The translations under genes and the position numbers were made by a program. Of a DNA stretch of 37,766 bases, positions 16,726-26,101 are shown in pieces (positions within the stretch are counted from its first letter, which is position 1; every line of letters starts with the position of its first letter). This stretch comes from a virus, in the IMG/VR virus record IMGVR_UViG_3300032087_005691, positions 1 through 37,766 of that record; one strand, given 5' to 3'. The notes beneath the pieces were generated by a model. The model had not been told where the DNA came from. It saw nothing but the letters and a program-made list of their open reading frames with translations, and did not search any database.

Positions 16726-19700
16726 CTAGTATCCTGACCCACTACTGCCTGAACTGGATGATGAACTTCCACTTCCTGCACTACTAGAGGTCACCGAAGA
16801 TACTGCTGATGTTGATCTTGTGCTTGATGTTGTGTCTGTGGTTGATGTAACAACTGTGCCAGAAGCCGCCAATTGATTGGCACTGATAGCATCAATTATA
16901 GAAACATCATCAACGGTGGCCCCACTGATAAAAATTTCGTCGTCTGCTCCAGACACTTGGAATAATGATCCAAAACTTTGTCCAGATTGATTTGGCACAA
17001 TCACAACAGAAAGCAGATCAGGTGCTAATTGTTGATGAACATATGCCGCTAGTTCTGTAAAATAAAATGTGTCGCCAAAATCAAAATTATCCAAGGCAAA
17101 AAATTCATTGATTGCTTGTATAACTCTTGTTTGAATAACAGCATTGGTTACATTTGTGGCTGTGTTTTTTACAACTTTAAATGTTGCTTGAAATTCGCTG
17201 TCTGCTTTTGAACCAAACAATATTTTATATTTTACAGGGTGATAAACTATTTGATCTGATAGACCTTTTAGCGGATTTAAAAATCCTGAATAACTTATTC
17301 TTAATTGATCTGATGTTGATGCAGAAGGTTTTGTTCCACCATCTTTTAACCAGGTTCTAAATCTTGCATCATAACTTCTTTCAAGCATGTAAATGTCTAC
17401 AATATTGCTAACACTTGGATCAATTCTGGTGTCTTGTCCTGCATGATGTTTGTATTGAAAATTGATATTGGATCTACCTCTCCTTGCTCTGTAATCTGTG
17501 GTGGTGCTTAATGTTATTGTGCTGGAGTCATACTTTTTGATAACATTTTCTGCACTGTCATAAAAGTAGAACAGTTGTCCGTTGGCATATGAACCAGGTA
17601 GTGTAATATCTGTTTCGTTTTGTGTTACAACAAAATTTGTACTGGCATAAGGTCTAAATCTTTCAATGTTGTTGTAACTTAAATATTTCTCAAAAAATAC
17701 AAATTTTGTTGCTGGAGATGTTTCCGGATCAACAATGATATCAAATATGTCTGGATTATCAACTACACCATCATCGTCTCCATCAAAAAATCCAACTTGC
17801 ACTTTCCTATTGTCTTGGTAACCATCTGCTTCTTCCACTGTGTCAACAATCTGCCAATTAATTGGATAACCAATGCCCAACCCTGTGCTAGGTACAGTGT
17901 TGTTTTTTAGCACCTTGATACTGTCTTTGACACTAGTGCCTGTGGTATAATCATAGATTTTTTCAGTTTTGTCATAGTGAAATTTGTTTTGCCCTTCGGA
18001 TTCAAAAAGATATGCTAAGGATCTGTAAGTGACTGTGTAAGTGTTTCCGTCATTTGTAAATTTAAAGAACCAACTTTGATCCAAATTGGTAGCAGTTGTG
18101 TCACCTGCATTAGTAAGAGAAAACACAGAAGAAGCACTTAAATTTGCTGAAGTGATCACTGACCATGCTCCTGTTTCTTCGTTGAACCTTAATCCAAATT
18201 CTTCATAGGCATTGATTCTGTCAATTAGATCATCCTTCAATGCTGTTGTAAAAGTTGTGGTAAACACCGGAAACACAGCGTTTAGAACTGCGTTTGCTGG
18301 AATAATGTCGTTAAGTGTTATTGGTCCTAGTCCTGATTCTAGATTGCCTTCTCCGCTGTTTGATCCATCGCCTACAACAGCAGAAATTTTCACCCAGGCT
18401 CTGTCTTGTGCATTGTCTGTGCCAGCGGTTACTAGTTTGCCATTTAAAAATTCTCTAGTGTCAGGAGATGTAAATTTAACTAGTGATCCAACTTTGGCAT
18501 ATTTTAAATTTGACGTTGAAAATTCGCCAACTGCCAAAGGACCACCTGCATTAAAGTAACCTGTGTTAGTGTTTGTGCCTGTGGTAGTTGATACCCAAGA
18601 CGCACTTAATGAACTTAAATCTTTTGTGCCATATTTTAAATAAAAAAACTGTCTTGCTGTGGCTTCTTTTAATTTGCTTTCAACTGAATTGTTGATTGTG
18701 CTTAATATTTCATTGTTGTTGTTGAAAGTAAATGTAAATGCTGGTTCTGTTTCTTCTCTGTATAATACTCCATCCTCTGCAAACACTGAAACATTTGAAT
18801 ATGCTCCTGTTGGATCAATGATTTCTTTGGCTCTGCTGATTCCAGAAGCAGTTCTATTGACTGATCTAACTTTGATAATTTCCTGTGATGCTGACAATGG
18901 CACCACATTGTAATCTTCTGCAGTGATCATTCTGTTTTGTGAATAATATGCTTGAGGCGCTTTTTGTTTGATTGAATCTGATGATTCTGTTGCCGCGGCA
19001 TTGTATATTGACTGTTGTAATGACGCAGACACTGTCAAGGTCTGTGGAGCACCATTTTTGTCTGTGTAACCCAACGCAAAAGTAATACCGGTCATGTCTG
19101 CTGGTTGCACAGAATAGGTTGCATTATCTGACTGTCTGTAATAGACCCTGAATGCACCTGAAGGAATATTAGAAAAATTGCCATCTCCAAAAACTAAATC
19201 AACAGCGTCGTTGTTTTTGGTCACCACATTATAGATATTTCTTCTGTCAGTGGCCAATGAATTGTAAATGGCATTGTTGCCCACAGTTGTTGGCACTTTG
19301 TCCCAAAGATTTTCAATCTGTCCAAAGTCATCTAATTCATACAACCATACATCTGAATTGTTAATGTTGTTTATATTAATTGGTTGCACAAAATTAGTGC
19401 TTGGATTGGCTATGTTAAATTCTGTATTTGCCATTGAACCTTGTTTGAACAAAGCAAAAAATCCAGTGTTGTTTGATGTATCGCCTGCGCCATCTGTTCT
19501 GTACACATAACTGAATCCTCCACCTGGTAGCGGAGTTCTTTCATAAATGCTTTCAGAATCTTGAATTGTGGCCGGCACAATTTCAAATGTTCTGTCTACA
19601 CCACTTACTGCTCTCCTAAATGTAAAAATAGGTAAGTCGGTGTTGTTGGAACTGCTGTTGTAAATGTCTGTTTTTATTCCGCCAATGGTATCTGATTCTG

Positions 19701-20220
19701 CTGGCTTGCCAAATGTTTGTCCTGAAGCATTAGCGGCATTTAAAATATTAATAAACTGTTCTCTATAATTGGCATTGGTACCATCATTCCATACCACTGT
19801 TGTGTTGGCAAGATTTGTTCCTGATGAATCTGTTACATTTTCTGTAGTTGCCACACTGTCAAATTTTAAAAGTCCTGTGGCAGGTGTGTTTCTTTTGGCA
19901 TTGTAGTTGATCAATCTTGCCAATCTTAAAACTGAATTTCTTCTTTCAGCAGTTTCTAAAAAGTTTTCTCTGGCATTTAAGTCAACTCTGAACGAAAGTG
20001 ACTGTGCCAAGTAAGCAATAAGATCCAAAAGTGCAACATATTCAGAACTTTCAATGTAGTCGTTGAAATCATCTGGATAGTTTTCTCTGAGATAGGCCAC
20101 CATTGTTCTTCTAATGGTTTCAAAGTCGTATGATTTGAAATCTGCCTGTTGAAAACTGGTGTAAATTTTCCGCCAATCTTCAGCAACTAAAAGTCTGTTC
20201 TGTCTATCTGTTGTGGCCAT
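16726..20220 (-). CDS. 6: Baseplate wedge protein gp6 (enlarged)
   Basis: A 1164-aa protein. T4 gp6, which forms the wedge ring of the baseplate, is 660 aa. The N-terminal helical part (residues ~30-110) has the gp6 pattern: YLRENYPDDFNDYIESSEY, LLDLIAYLAQSLSFRVDLNA, ENFLETAERRNSVLRLARLI. The baseplate-J-like region follows, with VFGDGNFSNIPSGAFRVYYR at ~350 and SQNRMITAEDYNVVP at ~430. The C-terminal part (~1000-1100) contains LNPLKGLSDQIVYHPVKYKI, QAINEFFALDNFDFGDTFYF and ELAAYVHQQLAP, matching the gp6 dimerisation end. The last ~40 residues are almost only Ser, Thr and Gly, which is unusual. The extra length sits mostly in the middle. It lies next to gp25, as in T4-like relatives. Identification is by sequence pattern and context, and is strong. 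Confidence 0.85.
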   Translation of the reverse strand: MATTDRQNRLLVAEDWRKIYTSFQQADFKSYDFETIRRTMVAYLRENYPDDFNDYIESSEYVALLDLIAYLAQSLSFRVDLNARENFLETAERRNSVLRLARLINYNAKRNTPATGLLKFDSVATTENVTDSSGTNLANTTVVWNDGTNANYREQFINILNAANASGQTFGKPAESDTIGGIKTDIYNSSSNNTDLPIFTFRRAVSGVDRTFEIVPATIQDSESIYERTPLPGGGFSYVYRTDGAGDTSNNTGFFALFKQGSMANTEFNIANPSTNFVQPININNINNSDVWLYELDDFGQIENLWDKVPTTVGNNAIYNSLATDRRNIYNVVTKNNDAVDLVFGDGNFSNIPSGAFRVYYRQSDNATYSVQPADMTGITFALGYTDKNGAPQTLTVSASLQQSIYNAAATESSDSIKQKAPQAYYSQNRMITAEDYNVVPLSASQEIIKVRSVNRTASGISRAKEIIDPTGAYSNVSVFAEDGVLYREETEPAFTFTFNNNNEILSTINNSVESKLKEATARQFFYLKYGTKDLSSLSASWVSTTTGTNTNTGYFNAGGPLAVGEFSTSNLKYAKVGSLVKFTSPDTREFLNGKLVTAGTDNAQDRAWVKISAVVGDGSNSGEGNLESGLGPITLNDIIPANAVLNAVFPVFTTTFTTALKDDLIDRINAYEEFGLRFNEETGAWSVITSANLSASSVFSLTNAGDTTATNLDQSWFFKFTNDGNTYTVTYRSLAYLFESEGQNKFHYDKTEKIYDYTTGTSVKDSIKVLKNNTVPSTGLGIGYPINWQIVDTVEEADGYQDNRKVQVGFFDGDDDGVVDNPDIFDIIVDPETSPATKFVFFEKYLSYNNIERFRPYASTNFVVTQNETDITLPGSYANGQLFYFYDSAENVIKKYDSSTITLSTTTDYRARRGRSNINFQYKHHAGQDTRIDPSVSNIVDIYMLERSYDARFRTWLKDGGTKPSASTSDQLRISYSGFLNPLKGLSDQIVYHPVKYKILFGSKADSEFQATFKVVKNTATNVTNAVIQTRVIQAINEFFALDNFDFGDTFYFTELAAYVHQQLAPDLLSVVIVPNQSGQSFGSLFQVSGADDEIFISGATVDDVSIIDAISANQLAASGTVVTSTTDTTSSTRSTSAVSSVTSSSAGSGSSSSSSGSSGSGY

Positions 20221-20234
20221 ACTGTTTGTATGAA

Positions 20235-20242
20235 TATTTATG
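20235..20242 (-). promoter_or_regulatory. Near-consensus late promoter (CATAAATA) before gp6
   Basis: The 42-nt gap between gp25 and gp6 is the largest in the late operon. On the minus strand it contains CATAAATA, one mismatch from TATAAATA, ending 14 nt before the gp6 ATG. Spacing would place a transcript start about 8 nt before the ATG. No strong Shine-Dalgarno is visible. It could be an internal late promoter boosting gp6 and downstream genes, but a single weak match is thin evidence. Confidence 0.3.
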
Positions 20243-20262
20243 GTTTAAATTAAGTGCGTATA

Positions 20263-20682
20263 TTAAGATAGACGCAGAGTGCTGTTTTCGTCAAAACTGA
20301 ATGTTAATTTTTCTACCACATTGTACGGCACATATCTTATAGTGGCCTGTACAGCAATGCCGTGTTCAAACTCACTTACAATTATGTCTTCTGTTTGCAG
20401 TCGTGGATCTGCGTTTAGATTTTTCGTGATATCTTCTGCAACTGCTTCTTTTACTGCTTCTGTTAATGGTTCAAAAAGCACATCATAAATTATGGTGCCG
20501 AATTCAGGATTTTCTACACGCTCACCTTTACGCACACTCAGTCTATTGATAAGATCCTGTTTAATTAAAGCAAAATCATACAGTTTAAAATTGTTTTTGT
20601 CTGCTCTAGAACTGAATCCTTTGAACACACTCTGACCTTCGATGTATCCTGATCCGTTTCCTGATGAACTATTGTACGCCAT
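20263..20682 (-). CDS. 25: Baseplate wedge protein gp25 (GPW/gp25 family)
   Basis: A 139-aa protein, close to the 132 aa of T4 gp25. The hallmark segment lies at residues ~51-73: RKGERVENPEFGT followed by IIYDVLFEPLTE. It continues with an acidic helix, EDITKNLNADPRLQTEDIIV, and a terminal strand VEKLTFSFDENS. The family joins gp6 and the sheath in the core bundle of contractile-tail baseplates (T4, P2 W, type VI secretion TssE). The first ~25 residues are a Ser/Gly-rich extension (MAYNSSSGNGSGYIEGQ). It is immediately downstream of gp5 and upstream of gp6 on the same strand, as expected for a baseplate cluster. Confidence is high. Confidence 0.9.
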   Translation of the reverse strand: MAYNSSSGNGSGYIEGQSVFKGFSSRADKNNFKLYDFALIKQDLINRLSVRKGERVENPEFGTIIYDVLFEPLTEAVKEAVAEDITKNLNADPRLQTEDIIVSEFEHGIAVQATIRYVPYNVVEKLTFSFDENSTLRLS

Positions 20683-20684
20683 AA

Positions 20685-22757
20685 TTAAAATCCAAAATAT
20701 TTTCCTACACTACGAGCAACTTTACTCAAAGTAGTGACCACATTTGCAACTGTACTTACCGTCTCTGCTGTTTGTACAACTGATGTCACTTTGCCTCCAA
20801 CAACATTTTTGTATGTGGTGGTCAGATTTGACATATTATTATATACATTTGCTCCAGAACTTATTGTTCTAACCTGTGATAAATTACCTGTTTTCTTGAC
20901 TGTGCCAGACTCCGCAAGATTTGTTGTGCCTTTGGTGTACAACACTCCGGATTCATTTACATTAACACTGGTGAAATTGGCAGTGCCTGCCACTGTGTTA
21001 GGTTTTGCTATAATTTTGTTGTATGTTTCACTTTCTCCTGCATCTAAAGTTTGATAGTCATCAATGTTGTCAGTCAGAAAGTTTGTTGTGCCTTGTCTTT
21101 TCCTGTAGTCTGCATTAAAATTATTGGTGACTGAATCCGCAGAATTGTTTGGCTGTTTTGCCAGTTCTGCATCAAGGTCTGCTTTGTATTGTGCCCAACG
21201 CACACTTAACAAATCACTGTTTCTGTTAAGGTCTTCTATGTGTCCAGCAGTGCCAATATTTGTATTGGTTCCTCCAACTGAACCAAAAGCAGGTGCATTG
21301 TCTTGGTGTCCCCAAAACGGCTCGTGAGTTGGAACTCTCATGCCTGACATACCAGGAAGTGCTCTATCAACTTCGTATATTTCTCCTAGTGGTTTCAAAG
21401 TAACGTCTGGATAGTCTGTCAACAATGTGCCTGTGCCAGTTGGTGCTGTGTATGATGTTCTTTGTAAAGGAGTAACAAGGTTTGATATTGTAGGATAACT
21501 GTTGAAGTGTACTTGACCTCCAATAAGATCTACTCTAGTCATACCTTGTTGTATATTTCTTTGTCCGGCATCAGATACTATATTTGTTGTGGCCTTTTGA
21601 TAAACATTAGTTCCAAAGTTTGTAATATTATTGGATGCATAATTCAGGATGTTAGCGCCGTCAATTGCAACTATACCATTCTCCTCATTTGCTTTTAGTT
21701 TAATGCTTTTGTTGGCATACATGTTAATGTTGCCTTCAGCATGAAAATTTATATCTGCACCTGATCTTAAATTGTAACCTGTTTGTGCATAAACATCAAC
21801 TAAACCGTTGTTTGAAAACTCCATCCATACTGTGCCATCTGCATTTGCTAGATACACAACACCTGCACTGTCACTCATTACAAGTTGATGTCCGGAACTG
21901 GTTCTCAATCTTACCAATTGATTTGCACCGTTGGCATCACCGTCATCCATCACAAAGGTATGTCCAGCGTTTCTAGTTAAAACTTTTTCTTGTTGATCGT
22001 CTAAGGTGCCAACTCTTGCTTTTTTACTTGATCTTGTATCTATTCTTCCTGGCGTGCTTATTCCAAAAACATTACTAGGAGTTTCTCTTCTTGCACTGGA
22101 ACTGGTAGTGCCTCTCACATTGTCTTTTACTAGTCCTTGTTTTTTTAAAGTGTTTGCAAACGGATGTATTGGTTTTTTTAGTTTGTCAAAACCTGCGGCA
22201 CTTGCTGAATCCCAGATTCCTCTATTGACTTCTCCTGCAGGTAAATCTTCAGTGCCAAAACTTTTAATTTTCTCTGATACTTTGTTGGTAGGGTCGTTCT
22301 CTCCGCCTCCAACTCCTAATGGATTGTAAGTATTTGTTGAACTTGCTATACCAGGAGTCATGTGATTGACAAATGGTTCCTGTATACAACCCATCCAGTA
22401 GGCCTGATTAATCTTTCCTTCTGCAAAAGTAACTAAAACTTTGGTGTCTATGTCAGGTGGAACCATCCACATTCCATACGAATGTTGCGATTGTTCATAA
22501 CTTGTTATGTCTGTGGTGTTGACTGCGTTGGGACTCTTGGCTCCATAAAAAGGTGCAAGATAGTCACAGGTGATCAATTGGTCACTGTTGACATTTTGAG
22601 CATTATGTATTGCTGGAATCACAACACCTATTCTGCCCATTCTGGTCACGTCTCTGTTTTCTTTTACAATGGCCACATATGGACCTGGATCAACAACAGT
22701 GTAAGACTTGTCGTTGCCAAGTTTTGTGGTTGAAGTATATCCTTGATTAAGTGCCAT
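20685..22757 (-). CDS. 5: Baseplate hub/spike protein gp5-like, without lysozyme domain
   Basis: A 690-aa protein. Residues ~25-135 look like the gp5/VgrG OB-fold: GPYVAIVKENRDVTRMGRIG followed by VVIPAIH, then MWMVPPDIDTKVLVTFAEGK and AYWMGCIQEPFVNHM. Residues ~265-410 form the beta-helical spike with short repeats, such as AGHTFVMDDGD, LRTSSGHQLVMSDSAG, YLANADGTVWMEFSNNG, INFHAEGNINMYANKSIKLK. T4 gp5 (575 aa) carries a lysozyme domain between these parts. Here the linker (~150-255) shows no lysozyme-like sequence. The protein should form the trimeric central needle beneath the hub. The ATG overlaps the preceding stop (TAATG), so translation is coupled. The C-terminal ~200 residues after the helix are unassigned. 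Confidence 0.8.
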   Translation of the reverse strand: MALNQGYTSTTKLGNDKSYTVVDPGPYVAIVKENRDVTRMGRIGVVIPAIHNAQNVNSDQLITCDYLAPFYGAKSPNAVNTTDITSYEQSQHSYGMWMVPPDIDTKVLVTFAEGKINQAYWMGCIQEPFVNHMTPGIASSTNTYNPLGVGGGENDPTNKVSEKIKSFGTEDLPAGEVNRGIWDSASAAGFDKLKKPIHPFANTLKKQGLVKDNVRGTTSSSARRETPSNVFGISTPGRIDTRSSKKARVGTLDDQQEKVLTRNAGHTFVMDDGDANGANQLVRLRTSSGHQLVMSDSAGVVYLANADGTVWMEFSNNGLVDVYAQTGYNLRSGADINFHAEGNINMYANKSIKLKANEENGIVAIDGANILNYASNNITNFGTNVYQKATTNIVSDAGQRNIQQGMTRVDLIGGQVHFNSYPTISNLVTPLQRTSYTAPTGTGTLLTDYPDVTLKPLGEIYEVDRALPGMSGMRVPTHEPFWGHQDNAPAFGSVGGTNTNIGTAGHIEDLNRNSDLLSVRWAQYKADLDAELAKQPNNSADSVTNNFNADYRKRQGTTNFLTDNIDDYQTLDAGESETYNKIIAKPNTVAGTANFTSVNVNESGVLYTKGTTNLAESGTVKKTGNLSQVRTISSGANVYNNMSNLTTTYKNVVGGKVTSVVQTAETVSTVANVVTTLSKVARSVGKYFGF

Positions 22758-24784
22758 TATGCTGATATTTCTCCTGGTCCTACAAAGACATCTTCTGAAA
22801 TTATCGAACCGTCTTCGCGTTGATTTGCAAGTTTACGTGCTCTTTGTGTAATTTTTTGTTGATTCATACATCTTGCCATTGTTAAATTTTGTGTAAACTG
22901 TCCATTTTCTAATCTGCTTTCCACTTTAATAACTCTATATAAGCCACTAAACTGAGGTGTTGCTTCGGTATTGAACTTGTACAAGCCTTCGTTTTCATCA
23001 AAATCACTAGGAAATTTGAAATCTAGTTGTACAACAACTTCTCCGTTGTCAAAATTAAATGCTTTATATTGAGGATCCCACACACTTGAACCTATGTTTA
23101 TTCTTTGTTGATTTGAATTGTCTCCCACTCGTAAAGGTATAGCATAGTCCTGTCCTAAAAAAGCAGGATCTCCCATGATCTTCATATCAACATTTACCAT
23201 GTCTCCTTTGGGATTGACCAGATAATCATACACTGTGTCTGCCAACGCTTGATTTTCAAAAATTTCTTTGTCCTGATTGTTTACACTAGGATTTTCTGTG
23301 TTCAAAGTTGTTATGTATGAGTGTAATGGCAGTAATGGATCTGCTTCATAATTATTTGTTTTAACTAATCTTGACAATACACTTTTTGCCTTGTTCAATA
23401 TTCTTATCAAAATATTTGGATCTTGTTTTCTTAGAATTGACTGATAGTAACCTGCATTGTATTCTACATTTAGATCTAATATATCTAAATTTTCTCCGGT
23501 GTAAATGTAATTAAATTTTTTACGTACAGCGTTTTTGTAATCAAAACTGAAACCATAACCTGCTCGCACAAAATTTAGTACATGTATTTTGAAAGGTTTA
23601 ACATGATAGTGTATTATTCTGTTATGGGTACCTAATTTTTTGTCAAAGGTTGGTCCTTCTTTTACTGTTGTGACAATTTTAAACCAATCAACATATTGAT
23701 CATCTTCTGAAATAGAACCAGATACTGTAAAAAGATCTGCTTTATCTGCTAAAATTTGCTCAATGTCGTTGTATTTTACAAATTGCCTCACTGTGTCTTC
23801 AATAATTTTTACAATGCTTTGATTTTTTCCGTAGGTAAAAACTTTAAATGAACCTTGTTTTCTATTCTTGTTAAAAAATCCAGTTGTTGGATATACATCT
23901 CCATTTTGACTTTGCAATTGTCCAATACCAGCACTGACTGTTATTTCATATTTGTCTGCTCTGTCTCTGAGTTTATCTGGACCAACTTCTTGATCTTCAA
24001 TGTCTTTGTTCAGTTGTCTAGCAAACTCATTCATTTGGTCCTGTATAGTTGTTTGACCTGCCACAGTACCACCGCCTCTAGTGAATAAAAAAGCATTGAT
24101 CATGGCAAATTCTGTCCAAGGATATGCTTCTACTGTGTAGGTAGTTCCGCCTGCATTCATCTGCAAAGAAGATCTTGAAAGACGTACAGGATAAACTCTC
24201 TTGGGCACAACGTTGGAAATAACGTTGCCTAGATCGTCATATCCTTTGAATTCTATTGTGATCAAAAAAGGTGCTGTGGTGTGATTTCTATATCCAGAAT
24301 TGAATGCGGCCGCTCTACACTTTTCCCAGAATGTTATTCCGTTGGGCTCTTCAAGCACCATTTCAATTTTTGTGTAGTTCATAAGTTTTCTAAACTCGTT
24401 GGGTCTAGGAAAACTATCTATAGTGACACTGTTAAAATATATATCTCTGCCTTTTTTGAGCACTCTTTGACTTTCACCAATTACGTCTTCATAAGTTGGT
24501 TTTGTTGTTTTGTCGCCTAAAACATCAGCGGCTCTGTTTTCTTCAATTATTCTAGTGACGTTTGGATTACCTATACCTCCGGTTCTGGCAATAATATTTT
24601 GTGGCACATCTGTTGGAATCTTATCTGGATTATCCAATTGACTTCTGTTCAACGCACTCAAAGTCAAAACGTAGTTGTAACTGGCAAACTTGTGCAACAC
24701 ATTGTCTTCGACAAGACTATTTTTGCCTGCACCAACTTGTGTTGTATCAAGAACTGATTCCTTAGTTGTAGGATTAGTAAACAT
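22757..24784 (-). CDS. Virion structural protein, probable baseplate hub component (gp27 position)
   Basis: A 675-aa protein without a motif I can name firmly. Visible segments are YNYVLTLSALNRSQLDNPD near residue 35, FNSVTIDSFPRPNEFRKL near 118, ITFWEKCRAAAFNSGYRNH near 150, and a late-domain strand pattern RVGDNSNQQRINIGSSVWDP. It lies between the gp53-like gene and gp5, where a hub partner of gp5 such as T4 gp27 would be expected, and its stop overlaps the gp5 start. In marine T4-like phages a large protein of this kind is usually annotated only as virion structural. A gp27-like role is inference from position. The C-terminus has QNLTMARCMNQQK, then a basic RARKLANQRED. No membrane segments. 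Confidence 0.6.
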   Translation of the reverse strand: MFTNPTTKESVLDTTQVGAGKNSLVEDNVLHKFASYNYVLTLSALNRSQLDNPDKIPTDVPQNIIARTGGIGNPNVTRIIEENRAADVLGDKTTKPTYEDVIGESQRVLKKGRDIYFNSVTIDSFPRPNEFRKLMNYTKIEMVLEEPNGITFWEKCRAAAFNSGYRNHTTAPFLITIEFKGYDDLGNVISNVVPKRVYPVRLSRSSLQMNAGGTTYTVEAYPWTEFAMINAFLFTRGGGTVAGQTTIQDQMNEFARQLNKDIEDQEVGPDKLRDRADKYEITVSAGIGQLQSQNGDVYPTTGFFNKNRKQGSFKVFTYGKNQSIVKIIEDTVRQFVKYNDIEQILADKADLFTVSGSISEDDQYVDWFKIVTTVKEGPTFDKKLGTHNRIIHYHVKPFKIHVLNFVRAGYGFSFDYKNAVRKKFNYIYTGENLDILDLNVEYNAGYYQSILRKQDPNILIRILNKAKSVLSRLVKTNNYEADPLLPLHSYITTLNTENPSVNNQDKEIFENQALADTVYDYLVNPKGDMVNVDMKIMGDPAFLGQDYAIPLRVGDNSNQQRINIGSSVWDPQYKAFNFDNGEVVVQLDFKFPSDFDENEGLYKFNTEATPQFSGLYRVIKVESRLENGQFTQNLTMARCMNQQKITQRARKLANQREDGSIISEDVFVGPGEISA

Positions 24785-24785
24785 T

Positions 24786-25085
24786 TTAGATTCCTAAGTC
24801 TTGTTTCAGATTGCTAAGTTTAGGCAATTGAATTGTAACTCCAGGAGCAAAATCATAAATTGGATCTTCTATTTGGTTTGGATTTCTTTGTGCGAATACC
24901 CACCAAAGCCTTGGTGAACCGTACAAGTCAAATGCCAATAAGTCTGGCCTGTATGCGTAAATTCTGTCAATGGTGTAAGATACATCATCATCGTCAGCAG
25001 TTATTGTTCTTGGCACATAAAAACCTAGACCGATGTTATTTTGTTCTGTTGCAAAATATGGAGATGTGTTTGAATATTGAGCCAT
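24786..25085 (-). CDS. 53: Baseplate wedge protein gp53-like (short, LysM-like)
   Basis: A 99-aa protein. The core DRIYAYRPDLLAFDLYGSPR followed by LWWVFAQRNPNQIEDPIYDF matches gp53-type baseplate proteins, in which a LysM-like fold packs against gp6/gp25. The tail GVTIQLPKLSNL fits the final strand. T4 gp53 is about twice as long (196 aa), so only the core fold seems retained. The start at 25085 overlaps the tube-cap stop codon (TAATG). The assignment rests on the YRPDLLAFDLYG...LWWVFA pattern and baseplate context. A generic LysM-domain tail protein is the alternative. Confidence 0.65.
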   Translation of the reverse strand: MAQYSNTSPYFATEQNNIGLGFYVPRTITADDDDVSYTIDRIYAYRPDLLAFDLYGSPRLWWVFAQRNPNQIEDPIYDFAPGVTIQLPKLSNLKQDLGI

Positions 25086-25987
25086 TAAATAAATCCTATT
25101 CCGTTAACATTGTTTAATTCACCTGTAACAAATTTTTGTAAAGAGAACTGTTTAATTGTATCTCTTGAGTAGATAGGTTGTATTTGTACTGTAATAGTAC
25201 TCAATGAAGGTGCCCAAGTTGCAGGAATATTACTGCTGTTGTTGTTGAGCACTGTGCCTGTGCCTCTGACAGCGTCTGGTACCCTACTGGCATTTTGAAA
25301 AGTTTGTGCGTTTTGTGATGTTGCAATATAATCAACGTCTGATCTCAATTCACAAGTCCAGTTTGTAACAATCACAGGAATATTTTTAAACACATGATCA
25401 CCATAACCGTTGAACTGTAATATTGGTGGTGGATTGCCTCTAAGAGCATCAGCGCCGCCAAAAAACATTTTGGTCACTGATCTTAAAAAATGTATTGTGC
25501 CTACCCAGTATGCGGCATCGGTTTGATTCTGTACAGGAAATTCTCCCACGATGGTCATATTGGCTGGTTCAGAATTTTGATATGCGTAATATGGATAGTT
25601 TGCATGTGTTGTTGCCAACTGTGAATAATTTGCGGTGTGTTGCATAATCACACTAGGTGTAATTGGAAACAAAATACCACCTGTGTCTGCTAATGGTCCT
25701 AAAATTTTGTACTCCTGCTGACCTGCAGTTTTGTTACTGCCTTCAAAAAACATTGCATTCAATGAACTTTCAGGCGGAATAGTTAATTTGACTCTCCAGT
25801 CTGTAGACCCTGATCTTTTTCTCCAACTTGCTGTGCCAGGATTACCACCAAAAAATCCTTTTTCCGCACCTTTGTTTAGTCCTGCACCAAACAGTCTGCC
25901 TAAGGTTCTATTGAACACATTTCTGGCCGATTGTCCCACTGCTTGACCAAGGGTTTTTTGATTTGGTTGTATAGGTTGCGTACTCAT
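25085..25987 (-). CDS. Baseplate tail-tube cap/initiator protein (gp48/gp54-like)
   Basis: A 300-aa protein starting MSTQPIQPNQKTLGQAVG. The diagnostic part is residues ~105-230: GGILFPITPSVIMQHTANYS, EPANMTIVGEFPVQNQTDAA, YWVGTIHFLRSVTKMFFGG, GNPPPILQFNGYGDHVFKNI and ELRSDVDYIA. This is the pattern of the tube cap/initiator proteins (T4 gp48 364 aa, gp54 320 aa) that end the baseplate hub and start tube assembly. Which of the two it corresponds to is not clear. An in-frame ATG at 26023 would add 12 residues but lies upstream of the late promoter at 26011-26018, so the ATG at 25987 is preferred. Its leader is about 13 nt without an obvious Shine-Dalgarno. It is the first gene of the minus-strand late operon. 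Confidence 0.75.
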   Translation of the reverse strand: MSTQPIQPNQKTLGQAVGQSARNVFNRTLGRLFGAGLNKGAEKGFFGGNPGTASWRKRSGSTDWRVKLTIPPESSLNAMFFEGSNKTAGQQEYKILGPLADTGGILFPITPSVIMQHTANYSQLATTHANYPYYAYQNSEPANMTIVGEFPVQNQTDAAYWVGTIHFLRSVTKMFFGGADALRGNPPPILQFNGYGDHVFKNIPVIVTNWTCELRSDVDYIATSQNAQTFQNASRVPDAVRGTGTVLNNNSSNIPATWAPSLSTITVQIQPIYSRDTIKQFSLQKFVTGELNNVNGIGFI

Positions 25988-26010
25988 AAAAAATATTGTA
26001 TAATAAACAA

Positions 26011-26018
26011 TATTTATA
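26011..26018 (-). promoter_or_regulatory. T4-type late promoter (TATAAATA) of the baseplate/fibre operon
   Basis: The minus strand reads TATAAATA exactly, followed by AT-rich sequence. T4 late promoters carry this -10-like box and no -35. gp55 with host RNA polymerase recognises it. Expected transcription start is near 26005, 18 nt before the ATG at 25987. It precedes 11 head-to-tail virion genes without another clear start region, so it is probably the main promoter for the whole minus-strand block. Confidence 0.75.
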
Positions 26019-26068
26019 GGCACAATAATAGGCGCATTTAATTCACCTTACGGCACAGTTTTACAGTA

Positions 26069-26101
26069 CATTTCAACAGACCTGTTTGTGGTCATTTCAA
26101 C
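26069..26101 (+). repeat. Direct repeat CATTTCAAC in the gp55 upstream region
   Basis: CATTTCAAC occurs at 26069-26077 and again at 26093-26101, 24 nt apart, in the ~100-nt gap between the divergent late promoter and gp55. It lies just before the gp55 start. Spacing near two helical turns could suit a dimeric regulator or polymerase contacts. No -10/-35 pair could be fixed with confidence in this gap. Confidence 0.3.
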
